Source: Acholoe squamosa (Eukaryota; Annelida; Polychaeta; Phyllodocida; Polynoidae). Taken from it: a stretch of DNA of 64,000 nucleotides. Where the stretch lies: NCBI GenBank assembly GCA_949317995.1, contig OX439038.1, forward strand, positions 69,760,659-69,824,658. The letters are read 5' to 3'. Within the stretch, counting starts at the first letter, position 1, and every line of letters begins with the position of its first letter. The notes beneath the pieces are model-generated. The model searched no databases, was not told the origin of the DNA, and was given only the letters and a program-made list of their open reading frames with translations. Positions 53,759 to 64,000 of this stretch are shown here, piece by piece. A program made the position numbers and the translations under genes.

Positions 53759-54648
53759 TTAAAACAATTGGGTGAGCCATCCTCATTATACGCAGGCTTG
53801 CCAAACTTCCTTCCAGAGGTCCTCTCCCTTTGAGGTCGCTGATGTCCTGACGAGTGCTCCTCCTGGTGGTCTAGTTTCTTCTCCACCCGTCCTAATTGCT
53901 TCTGCATCCCGCGGATGGCACCCGTCAGTTCCTTTAATGTTTTTGACAGCTCATCATCCATGGTAGCTGATGCCTGGGCTAAAGGTAAGGCCGCGATGTC
54001 CATTGGTTCATCTTGGCGATGACCAGTTTCTGCCATGGCCATGGCACGGGCAGATGCATTAGCATGGTTGATGGCTTGCATTATGGTGTTTGGTCGCTGT
54101 AGATGAACTTGGGCTCTGACCTCCCTGTCTCGGAGCCCACTAATGAAGTTCCGTACCAATCTCTCCATAACCAGGGGTACAGCCAGCTCTTGGAGAGTGT
54201 AGGCCTTCTGAACATGGCTGATGAACTTAAGGCCATACTCTCTGCTATCTTGATACGGGAGTTGTTTCAGGAGGTCCACTTTATTCCGTTTGTGCTCGGG
54301 CTCATCTTCATCCAGAAATGCTTCTACGATATGGTCCTTCACCACAGCCCAGGTGACAGGTAATGGTGGATGGGCATTAGCACGTTGATCGATGAGGTCA
54401 GCTATACTATTTCTCAATGGACCTTTGCTTATATAGCCAACCATCTCCATGACCAGATTATCACCTGCATTTGTCCATCTCTGGGCAGCTGTGACAGCCT
54501 CCATCCATTCTCTCAGGTGATCCCTCTCTGACCCATCACAGCTCTCTATGTGCCTGCCATGCTGCTCCAACTTCTTCCTTATATTCTCTTCCTGTCTCTG
54601 TGCATTACGCTCCTGTTGAGCCTGGATTAGTTGCTGTGCTTCAGCCAT
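53686..54648 (-). CDS. gag: gag with zinc knuckle
   Basis: 320 codons. A capsid-type helical segment runs about 40-200 (WMEAVTAAQRW, HKRNKVDLLKQLPYQDSREYG), and a CCHC knuckle is at C295, C298, H303, C308 (CFKCGQAGHIAKQC). It ends 12 residues later, just after the slippery site. A small open segment in the same frame lies upstream (54682-54780, MAGRFTLDD...) but is separated by two stops, so the start at 54648 is used. It would form particles carrying element RNA. Confidence 0.9.
   Translation of the reverse strand: MAEAQQLIQAQQERNAQRQEENIRKKLEQHGRHIESCDGSERDHLREWMEAVTAAQRWTNAGDNLVMEMVGYISKGPLRNSIADLIDQRANAHPPLPVTWAVVKDHIVEAFLDEDEPEHKRNKVDLLKQLPYQDSREYGLKFISHVQKAYTLQELAVPLVMERLVRNFISGLRDREVRAQVHLQRPNTIMQAINHANASARAMAMAETGHRQDEPMDIAALPLAQASATMDDELSKTLKELTGAIRGMQKQLGRVEKKLDHQEEHSSGHQRPQRERTSGRKFGKPAYNEDGSPNCFKCGQAGHIAKQCSASPVHGVSGNA
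53692..53698 (-). promoter_or_regulatory. -1 ribosomal frameshift site GGGAAAC
   Basis: In gag frame the heptamer reads G GGA AAC, the canonical X XXY YYZ form, two codons before the gag stop. The downstream frame after a -1 slip opens directly into the protease frame. The same heptamer is used at gag-pro junctions of several retroviruses. A GGCACC/GGTGCC pair about 50 nt downstream could form a stem. Confidence 0.8.
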
Positions 54649-54848
54649 TGTAGCTTAATGGTTAATTAGGTCAGTTAATAATCACCTCTCTTCTTGTTCT
54701 TCTCGGTCTTCAGATAGCCCATCTACTATCTGTTTTATGATCTGTCCGTCTATGTCATCTAAGGTGAATCTTCCAGCCATCTTCAGGACTACAGCCAATG
54801 TAAGGTGCTGTACTGTTCTGGAGTCTGCTGTAGTTAAACCAGCATGTT

Positions 54849-54868
54849 GAGTCTCGTCGTGGTCGCCA
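54849..54868 (-). other. primer-binding site, tRNA-Arg type
   Basis: Minus strand TGGCGACCACGA begins one base after the LTR. It is complementary to the 3' end of tRNA-Arg of the UCG type (acceptor CGUGGUCG then CCA), with further similarity beyond. Confidence 0.7.
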
Positions 54869-54869
54869 C

Positions 54870-55498
54870 TATAAAGTTGGAGGGGTTCCTCCAAGGCTGG
54901 TCCAGTCCTGTTAGGCTACTGCTGCATGGTAGAGAAGGTGAAGTAACAACTCAAGAGAGAGGCTGGTGGTAACTTAACTTTATTGCTCAAACTCAGGGGC
55001 TTTTATACAAAGTCAGAGAGCAGTTCCCCCTAAAACTGCCCACACACAATACCTGGAATCATGGTCCTTCATTGGTGATTCTTAGGAAACACACTTTACC
55101 TAAAAGAAGTCAATCACTGACATATATCTGATACCATATAAGAACAGTACTAAAAGTAAGTGACACACTTAAGCAGTTGTACACAATTCAATGGAATATA
55201 CCCTTAATTCCAAGTATACCCCCTCCCACTTTGGGGTACCCACAATAACAAAACAGGCTAATTCTAAGAAAACCCAGTTCTATAAGTAGGTGTAGCACCC
55301 TTACTACTAAATGGCCCCACACCCATACAGTCTTACTCGGAAATGACCCTACCCTGGATCCTTAACTAGAAACCCAGATACATCACAGCGAGCTGCTCCA
55401 TCAAACCCAGAGTAAACAGCCCACATACCACACTGACACCATACCAGGGGTGTGGTGGACCACCAGTACACGACCCTTTAAGGGGTCTGCACTCTACA
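54870..55498 (-). repeat. 5' LTR of the env-bearing element
   Basis: 629 bp, same length as the 3' LTR and differing at one base that I saw. Confidence 0.92.
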
Positions 55499-55640
55499 AG
55501 AAGGTGGGACACAGGACACACATGGGGAGGTGGGACACAGGACATACACGGATGGTGGGACACAGGACACACATGGGAGGTGGGATAGGCCTACAGGGCA
55601 CACACAGATGGTGGGATACAGGACATACAATAGGAATAAC
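55499..55640. repeat. GGGACACAGGACA minisatellite, right part
   Basis: Continues the array cut by the LTR element; it starts with the agaa duplication. Confidence 0.8.
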
Positions 55641-56624
55641 ACCCCTGCCCCCACTCCTGCGAGTCCCTATCTGTCACTGTAGTAAATCAATCAGTATGGT
55701 TTTCTATTTTCACTGTCAAAATTCACTATATTCATGTACAATTGGTAAAAATAACCAAGGAATCAGTATTTGTGGTTCATTTTACTCTAGATCCAGTCAT
55801 TGATTTAATATCTTATCAGTTCTCAAGGGGTATTGGTGTGCGCAGACTGGAATTTCTATAAAACCTTGAAATATAAGATTTTTTGTTAATTCTTGGTCAA
55901 TTTTTACATTTGAGACCTCTATTGAAAGCTTAAGACATTATCAGTTACCAAAGAGGGAGAAAGAATGAAATATCTGGACAGATTGCATATATTTCAGCAG
56001 AGTTTTAATTTAAACCTGAAAATATCAAAACTAAATATTTGTGCAACGTTTTTGAACTTATATAGGGATAACCACAAAAGTGTACTTTTATGATCTTTAA
56101 TCAGCTATTTATTATCTATTAGCCCAAATTAGCCCAAAGCTAAAGAGTATAGGAGAGTTGAGTAAAAAAATCCAAGAATTTCAGGTCAGCTTATCACACT
56201 GCCATTTATAAAATTTTGACTTTCCAACATAATCTATAATACTTATCTTAGTTCTTTTTGATGCAAAATATAGCCCATTAATCCCCAAACTCCTGTGCTT
56301 ACAGTGGTGTAATTGGTTACCCCCTATAATCATTCAATCAAATTTGATTTGAAATTAGGTAAAGCAAGGTCTGAAATGTGTGAGAACCAGTGCAGCCTGT
56401 GCGCAGTGGGCATGGACTGATAAGACCCACAATGGCTGGGAATCCACTGACAGAAAATGTTATAGAAATTCCACGTTCAATCCCCCGATAACTTCTGTTC
56501 TAGAACCATTAGAAAGACAATTTAAACACCATTTAATTATTCAAGTTGCCAGCTTCTTGGTGGTGCAAAATTATCTGCGTAAATCCAAAATAAACGTTTG
56601 GCATGTTTTCCCTACATACATGGA
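55641..56624. other. non-coding, no gene seen
   Basis: AT-rich, no exon or RNA recognised. Confidence 0.4.
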
Positions 56625-56930
56625 AGGTTAGACACAGGACACACACGTACGATTGGACACAGGAAACACTGGGGAGGTGGGATAGGAACCACATGGGGAG
56701 AGTGGTATACAGGAAATAAAACAGGACGGTGGTATACAGGACTAACTGAGTCAGGTGATATACAGGACAAATCGGGGATTGATTGATTGATTTGTGTTTT
56801 ACAGCACTTTAGCGGCACTAAGTGGCTATCCCGTGCTTCACAGGTTGATAATTTAAAGACAAATCGGGGAGGATGGTATACAAGTCTAAATGGGGTAGGT
56901 GGTATACTGACCTGTAGTTTGGGTTAAGAA
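56625..56930. repeat. diverged GGTATACAGGAC minisatellite with SINE remnant
   Basis: Units of the form GGTGGTATACAGGAC/GGACACAGGA recur. A block at 56776-56845 opening GATTGATTGATTTGTGTTTT interrupts it and resembles the (GATT)n-linked 3' end of lophotrochozoan SINEs. Confidence 0.55.
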
Positions 56931-56972
56931 TGGGTATGAGCTGTGGTCTTTTTCACTGGTGGTGGGTTATCG

Positions 56973-57301
56973 TTACAAAGGACAAGCATCTTCTCCACGC
57001 TTCATTCTAAAAAGCTGCAACTCGTAGTCCAGAAAGTTAAATTTCTTCAAGATTTCCGTCAGCAAAATTTTGCTCTGTGGACTCATACCTTCCGAGGCCA
57101 ACAGGCAGGTAGGAGAATGTCTAAAATGCTCCATGGTGATGTCGTCACTTTCTAACCATGTGTGTATAGCGACTCCACATTGGTAGCATTGAACAAGGTC
57201 CTTACCCCCGATGTAAAATAATCCGTGGGCGGCAAGTTTCTGTGTGAAAGGACAGGGTTTATTCCACATAATTGTGTCGAAAGTGTTGAGTCTCCTTTTT
57301 T
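56973..57301 (-). CDS. BIR-domain exon (inhibitor-of-apoptosis family)
   Basis: The open frame continues above its first ATG (57269) to an acceptor (ACACTCCAG, exon start 57301), giving RRLNTFDTI at the start of the domain, as in BIR repeats. Numbering from the ATG: zinc ligands C28, C31, H48, C55, spaced C-x2-C-x16-H-x6-C exactly as BIR requires, with LAAHGLFYIGGKDLVQC before and WLESDD in between. BIR domains bind caspases or IAP-binding peptides. The frame ends about 40 residues after the domain with no RING seen, so this is either a last exon or a single-BIR fragment. Other exons were not found in the window. Confidence 0.72.
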
Positions 57302-57991
57302 CTGGAGTGTTACCTTGGTATAGATGTTATTAAGTGAATACTATAAATTTATATTCATACTTCATTACACTGTTCATTATCATATGTAAATATGTACGGG
57401 TGGAAAGAAAAAAAAAAGCCGATTGATTTTTCTTTACTATGCCCACACCTATATGTCCCAATGTTTTGCAGCCATAAGCATATCCTTAATGGGTAAAACC
57501 GAGGCAAGCCGTGGAGGGGTTCCACAACTGCACAAAATGAAATGATACTAATAATGGTACAGATGTATTCCTATATGTTATAACTCTACTGATTGTGATA
57601 ATTGTTGCCACATGGCTAATGAGCTACATTCCTAGTTTTAAGCTGAATCTCACATTTATATGAAATACATATCAATAAGTGACTCATACGCACACAATGT
57701 GCCAACCCAATAGACACAGCATAGAATGCCTGGACAAAACTGAACTGTAAAGGACCTTTCAGAAATTGATACACATATTTTTTATTGAAGAAAAATAGTT
57801 AATACCATATTGCTAAAGTCAATGGATTGCAATCCACCAATTTCGATTCGATTCAGTGTAAGAATTACCTTACGACCACCTTCCAAGTTAGATTACATTG
57901 AATAAAAGAAGTCGCCTGACTTATTGAAACGCAAAAAAAAAAAAAAATAAAATAATTAAATCGACGAAACGTACATACTTGACCATTCTCT
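57302..57991. other. non-coding, upstream of the BIR exon
   Basis: AT-rich, A-runs near 57410 and 57930. A preceding exon could not be identified. Confidence 0.4.
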
Positions 57992-58072
57992 TAGGTAGGT
58001 AGGTAGGTAGGTAGGTAGGTAGGTAGGTAGGTAGGTAGGTAGGTAGGCAGGCAGGCAGACAGGAAGGTAGGT
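57992..58072. repeat. (TAGG)n microsatellite
   Basis: About fourteen tetranucleotide units grading into (CAGG)n. Confidence 0.9.
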
Positions 58073-58465
58073 AACGTGGTGCGAGCAGTGATGACGGTGG
58101 TAGTAGCTGTGTCAAGTGTGGACGTATCAGTGGTAGGCGAGGTGGTAAATGAGACAGAAGAGACGTGATGTAAGTGGTTCATATAGTTGTGCTTAATACC
58201 CTGTCCAGCTGCATACTCTCCCTCTCCACCACCATGATCCTGTGTAGCGACTTAAGATGTGATTCCCGTGGTGCACTCTTTTACATAAGTCACCTCGCCC
58301 TTCCACAATTACTCTCCACGTATCATCTCTTTTTCTTTGTTTTCAAAGTGAAGCAATATATATCTGGCCACGTCAAACCTCCGCATGTCACCATCAGCAC
58401 TCGAATGAGCTGATGATGTGTACTGTCGGGTTTAGCTTGCCACATTTTCAACACTTTGAAGGCGT
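58073..58465. other. non-coding, no gene seen
   Basis: Unique sequence between the microsatellite and the tandem array. Confidence 0.4.
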
Positions 58466-61400
58466 TGTTTTGTCATCAATAACCAATAATTATAATGAAC
58501 GACTATAACAGGGTACACTTATGTATGTATTTATTGTATGCTGTGTTATGTATGTATTTATTGTATGCTATATGAGAGAGTGCTATAGGAGTCCTGTGTA
58601 GGGTTTATGGTAGCTAGAGTTTATGGTAGCTGTGGAATGCTGCAGACAGCGATGGAGTCGACGAAATCTGGTCAGGAGGATTCTGTAGGGGGAAAAGATA
58701 CGTGTAAGCCAAATACATGGCGTCTGGGAGGTGTAGTGGCTTAGTGAGAGACAGGTGAGGAGTTAGTATTGTGAGAGCGGTTGAGGAAGCAACACATACT
58801 CCTGGAGTAGACGAGGATGAAGCTGTTTAGTATCTAGTATTACACTTAGCCAATGTAAGAACGGATTAAGCAGGATCTCTATGGCACCCATACCTCTCTA
58901 GAAGCACTGGATTGTTAGAACATGAACTGCTTGTGTGAATAGACTGATGTCGTTGAGGCTATATAGAATCGAGTGGAATCACCTAACAACTGTAACTGTG
59001 AATAATGAGTTACAAATAAATGGTGACTTGTATCGGCGTCTTGGTGTTGGTTAAAAGAATGGGCTAGGCCAACATCATACCACTGGAGTTAGTCTTCCCA
59101 ATACGTGAGATCAGTGGAGCGAGCTGATAATAACTACACAAGTGAGACCACATTAATATACACATAAACACAACCCACACAGCCCAGATGGTGGAGAACC
59201 CGGGTAAGGATAGTAAAAAGAATATATAAACATAGAATGGGACAAAGTGCTTAGTAAAGGCGAGTGAATGAGTAAAATAAATAACAAAGGAAAGAAAAAT
59301 AAATTGAGATTAAGGAATGAAAGAATTGTAATGATAAAGTATATGTTAGAGGACAAGTTTGCGCTAAGAATAAGTCACCAATGCAGTGTGGAAAATACAT
59401 ATAGTAATAATGCATGGTATTATATAAGTGTGGTGTATATGTATGTACATAAATGCATATTGAAAAGTATAATATGATAAGGGAAGTATAATGATGATTA
59501 CCTCAGGTATTAGTGACAAAACAATACATAAAATGTATTCAAGCATAATTTATGCTTGACAATTGGTGTGACTCGCGTCACAAGAGGGGAGCGCCCGCAC
59601 CTGTTTTGTCATCAATAACCAATAATTATAATGAACGGGTATAACAGGGTACACTTATGTATGTATTTATTGTATGCTGTGTTATGTATGTATTTATTGT
59701 ATGCTATATGAGAGAGTGCTATAGGAGTCCTGTGTAGGGTTTATGGTAGCTAGAGTTTATGGTAGCTGTGGAATGCTGCAGACGGCGATGGAGTCGACGA
59801 AATCTGGTCAGGAGGATTCTGTAGGGGGAAAAGATACGTGTAAGCCAAGTACATGGCGTCTGGGAGGTGTAGTGGCTTAGTGAGAGACAGGTGAGGAGTT
59901 AGTATTGTGAGAGCGGTTGAGGAAGCAACACATACTCCTGGAGTAGACGAGGATGAAGTTGTTTAGTATCTAGTATTACACTTAGCCAATGTAAGAACGG
60001 ATTAAGCAGGATCTCTATGGCACCCATACCTCTCTAGAAGCACTGGATTGTTAGAACATGAACTGCTTGTGTGAATAGACTGATGTCGTTGAGGCTATAT
60101 AGAATCGAGTGGAATCACCTAACAACTGTAACTGTGAATAACGAGTGAACAATAAATGGTGACTTGTATCGGCGTCTTGGTGTTGGTTAAAAGAATGGGC
60201 TAGGCCAACATCATACCACTGGAGTTAGTCTTCCCAATACGTGAGATCAGTGGAGCGAGCTGATAATAACTACACAAGTGAGACCACATTAATATACACA
60301 TAAACACAACCCACACAGCCCAGATGGTGGAGAACCCGGGTAAGGATAGTAAAAAGAATATATAAACATAGAATGGGACAAAGTGCTTAGTAAAGGCGAG
60401 TGAATGAGTAAAATAAATAACAAAGGAAAGAAAAATAAATTGAGATTAAGGAATGAAAGAATTGTAATGATAAAGTATATGTTAGAGGACAAGTTTGCGC
60501 TAAGAATAAGTCACCAATGCAGTGTGGAAAATACATATAGTAATAATGCATGGTATTATATAAGTGTGGTGTATATGTATGTACATAAATGCATATTGAA
60601 AAGTATAATATGATAAGGGAAGTATAATGATGATTACCTCAGGTATTAGTGACAAAACAATACATAAAATGTATTCAAGCATAATTTATGCTTGACAATT
60701 GGTGTGACTCGCGTCACAAGAGGGGAGCGCCCGCACCTGTTTTGTCATCAATAACCAATAATTATAATGAACGGGTATAACAGGGTACACTTATGTATGT
60801 ATTTATTGTATGCTGTGTTATGTATGTATTTATTGTATGCTATATGAGAGAGTGCTATAGGAGTCCTGTGTAGGGTTTATGGTAGCTAGAGTTTATGGTA
60901 GCTGTGGAATGCTGCAGACGGCGATGGAGTCGACGAAATCTGGTCAGGAGGATTCTGTAGGGGGAAAAGATACGTGTAAGCCAAGTACATGGCGTCTGGG
61001 AGGTGTAGTGGCTTAGTGAGAGACAGGTGAGGAGTTAGTATTGTGAGAGCGGTTGAGGAAGCAACACATACTCCTGGAGTAGACGAGGATGAAGTTGTTT
61101 AGTATCTAGTATTACACTTAGCCAATGTAAGAACGGATTAAGCAGGATCTCTATGGCACCCATACCTCTCTAGAAGCACTGGATTGTTAGAACATGAACT
61201 GCTTGTGTGAATAGACTGATGTCGTTGAGGCTATATAGAATCGAGTGGAATCACCTAACAACTGTAACTGTGAATAACGAGTGAACAATAAATGGTGACT
61301 TGTATCGGCGTCTTGGTGTTGGTTAAAAGAATGGGCTAGGCCAACATCATACCACTGGAGTTAGTCTTCCCAATACGTGAGATCAGTGGAGCGAGCTGAT

Positions 61401-64000
61401 AATAACTACACAAGTGAGACCACATTAATATACACATAAACACAACCCACACAGCCCAGATGGTGGAGAACCCGGGTAAGGATAGTAAAAAGAATATATA
61501 AACATAGAATGGGACAAAGTGCTTAGTAAAGGCGAGTGAATGAGTAAAATAAATAACAAAGGAAAGAAAAATAAATTGAGATTAAGGAATGAAAGAATTG
61601 TAATGATAAAGTATATGTTAGAGGACAAGTTTGCGCTAAGAATAAGTCACCAATGCAGTGTGGAAAATACATATAGTAATAATGCATGGTATTATATAAG
61701 TGTGGTGTATATGTATGTACATAAATGCATATTGAAAAGTATAATATGATAAGGGAAGTATAATGATGATTACCTCAGGTATTAGTGACAAAACAATACA
61801 TAAAATGTATTCAAGCATAATTTATGCTTGACAATTGGTGTGACTCGCGTCACAAGAGGGGAGCGCCCGCACCTGTTTTGTCATCAATAACCAATAATTA
61901 TAATGAACGGGTATAACAGGGTACACTTATGTATGTATTTATTGTATGCTGTGTTATGTATGTATTTATTGTATGCTATATGAGAGAGTGCTATAGGAGT
62001 CCTGTGTAGGGTTTATGGTAGCTAGAGTTTATGGTAGCTGTGGAATGCTGCAGACGGCGATGGAGTCGACGAAATCTGGTCAGGAGGATTCTGTAGGGGG
62101 AAAAGATACGTGTAAGCCAAGTACATGGCGTCTGGGAGGTGTAGTGGCTTAGTGAGAGACAGGTGAGGAGTTAGTATTGTGAGAGCGGTTGAGGAAGCAA
62201 CACATACTCCTGGAGTAGACGAGGATGAAGTTGTTTAGTATCTAGTATTACACTTAGCCAATGTAAGAACGGATTAAGCAGGATCTCTATGGCACCCATA
62301 CCTCTCTAGAAGCACTGGATTGTTAGAACATGAACTGCTTGTGTGAATAGACTGATGTCGTTGAGGCTATATAGAATCGAGTGGAATCACCTAACAACTG
62401 TAACTGTGAATAACGAGTGAACAATAAATGGTGACTTGTATCGGCGTCTTGGTGTTGGTTAAAAGAATGGGCTAGGCCAACATCATACCACTGGAGTTAG
62501 TCTTCCCAATACGTGAGATCAGTGGAGCGAGCTGATAATAACTACACAAGTGAGACCACATTAATATACACATAAACACAACCCACACAGCCCAGATGGT
62601 GGAGAACCCGGGTAAGGATAGTAAAAAGAATATATAAACATAGAATGGGACAAAGTGCTTAGTAAAGGCGAGTGAATGAGTAAAATAAATAACAAAGGAA
62701 AGAAAAATAAATTGAGATTAAGGAATGAAAGAATTGTAATGATAAAGTATATGTTAGAGGACAAGTTTGCGCTAAGAATAAGTCACCAATGCAGTGTGGA
62801 AAATACATATAGTAATAATGCATGGTATTATATAAGTGTGGTGTATATGTATGTACATAAATGCATATTGAAAAGTATAATATGATAAGGGAAGTATAAT
62901 GATGATTACCTCAGGTATTAGTGACAAAACAATACATAAAATGTATTCAAGCATAATTTATGCTTGACAATTGGTGTGACTCGCGTCACAAGAGGGGAGC
63001 GCCCGCACCTGTTTTGTCATCAATAACCAATAATTATAATGAACGGGTATAACAGGGTACACTTATGTATGTATTTATTGTATGCTGTGTTATGTATGTA
63101 TTTATTGTATGCTATATGAGAGAGTGCTATAGGAGTCCTGTGTAGGGTTTATGGTAGCTAGAGTTTATGGTAGCTGTGGAATGCTGCAGACGGCGATGGA
63201 GTCGACGAAATCTGGTCAGGAGGATTCTGTAGGGGGAAAAGATACGTGTAAGCCAAGTACATGGCGTCTGGGAGGTGTAGTGGCTTAGTGAGAGACAGGT
63301 GAGGAGTTAGTATTGTGAGAGCGGTTGAGGAAGCAACACATACTCCTGGAGTAGACGAGGATGAAGTTGTTTAGTATCTAGTATTACACTTAGCCAATGT
63401 AAGAACGGATTAAGCAGGATCTCTATGGCACCCATACCTCTCTAGAAGCACTGGATTGTTAGAACATGAACTGCTTGTGTGAATAGACTGATGTCGTTGA
63501 GGCTATATAGAATCGAGTGGAATCACCTAACAACTGTAACTGTGAATAACGAGTGAACAATAAATGGTGACTTGTATCGGCGTCTTGGTGTTGGTTAAAA
63601 GAATGGGCTAGGCCAACATCATACCACTGGAGTTAGTCTTCCCAATACGTGAGATCAGTGGAGCGAGCTGATAATAACTACACAAGTGAGACCACATTAA
63701 TATACACATAAACACAACCCACACAGCCCAGATGGTGGAGAACCCGGGTAAGGATAGTAAAAAGAATATATAAACATAGAATGGGACAAAGTGCTTAGTA
63801 AAGGCGAGTGAATGAGTAAAATAAATAACAAAGGAAAGAAAAATAAATTGAGATTAAGGAATGAAAGAATTGTAATGATAAAGTATATGTTAGAGGACAA
63901 GTTTGCGCTAAGAATAAGTCACCAATGCAGTGTGGAAAATACATATAGTAATAATGCATGGTATTATATCAGTGTGGTGTATATGTATGTACATAAATGC
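58466..64000. repeat. 1,136-bp head-to-tail tandem array, 4.9 copies, open at the window end
   Basis: Copies begin at 58466, 59602, 60738, 61874 and 63010 (tgttttgtcatcaataacc). Spacing is exactly 1,136 bp each time. Copy 1 differs at several positions (for example actata/ggtata, cagcg/ggcg and the change before 'aataaatgg'), while copies 2-4 look identical where compared and copy 5 shows one change near 63970. Each unit ends with two hairpins: TCAAGCATAA and its complement, then GTGAC-TCGC-GTCAC (in copy 1 at 59539-59559 and 59568-59581). It also has an AATAAA before 'tggtgacttgtatcgg'. No ORF above 70 codons is present and none looks coding. Confidence 0.95.

Larger units (their letters stand above)
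50327..55498 (-). mobile_element. young env-bearing LTR retroelement with RT, RNase H and integrase core deleted
   Basis: Order on the minus strand: 5' LTR (54870-55498), tRNA-Arg primer site, gag, protease start joined to integrase C-terminus, env, polypurine tract, 3' LTR (50327-50955). Total 5.17 kb. Both LTRs are 629 bp and I saw one difference (acaac versus acagc near 50876 and 55419). The 4-bp duplication agaa is at 50323-50326 and 55499-55502. It looks like a Ty3/gypsy errantivirus-type element that lost about 3 kb of pol. With such similar LTRs it must have been copied recently, so a complete relative elsewhere in the genome must have supplied the missing enzymes. Confidence 0.92.

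Noticed and set aside
54682-54894. ORF upstream of gag in the env-bearing element
   Set aside because: Mostly translated LTR and leader; separated from gag by two stops. Only its last 32 codons could be a small leader peptide.
58466-64000. 60-69-codon ORFs recurring in each 1,136-bp unit
   Set aside because: They recur because the unit recurs; composition is low complexity, on both strands, and no start context or family is seen.

Overview
This window looks like nuclear DNA of an invertebrate animal. It has spliced genes with GT/AG introns, a C2H2 zinc-finger protein, a CARD-NACHT immune-type receptor, a BIR exon, tRNA-derived and other SINEs with target-site duplications, LTR retrotransposons, DNA-transposon remnants, microsatellites and a long tandem array. 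SINE tails ending in (ACTC)n after a GGCGTTAAAC-type 3' domain, and (GATT)n-type SINE remnants, recall lophotrochozoans such as molluscs or brachiopods, but the phylum cannot be fixed from sequence reading alone. All functional calls come from reading motifs; no database search was run.

Layout. 0-12 kb is AT-rich non-coding DNA holding a solo LTR, a SINE, microsatellites, a hairpin and a large inverted-repeat element (7.6-11.1 kb). 12.2-14.3 kb carries a 13-finger C2H2 gene on the minus strand. 15.7-17.7 kb resembles the 5' part of an uncharacterised LTR element (LTR-like block, minisatellite, basic ORF broken by one UAG). 18-27 kb is mostly non-coding, with local repeats, a 117-bp hairpin and a family of TACGTA-centred motifs. 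27.9-34.0 kb carries the best host gene, a five-exon CARD-NACHT gene of 901 codons whose reading phases agree at every inferred splice junction; its introns are filled by a TIR element with two nested SINEs and by a further SINE.

34.3-46.8 kb is a 12.5-kb Ty3/gypsy-type LTR retrotransposon on the minus strand (gag, damaged protease, RT-RNase H-integrase, and a large extra ORF with paired-finger-like Cys/His clusters). It lies about 300 bp after the CARD-NACHT stop codon. 50.3-55.5 kb is a second, very young LTR element on the minus strand. It keeps gag with a canonical -1 slippery site, the protease start, the integrase C-terminus and a complete env-like gene, but has lost reverse transcriptase, RNase H and the integrase core. 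It has 629-bp LTRs with one difference seen and a perfect 4-bp target duplication, inserted in a GGGACACAGGACA minisatellite. 57 kb has a BIR exon (IAP family). From 58.5 kb to the window end runs a 1,136-bp head-to-tail tandem array of almost five copies.

The two host immune or apoptosis-type pieces (CARD-NACHT receptor and BIR exon) sit about 23 kb apart, separated by the two retroelements. Whether they are functionally linked is unknown.
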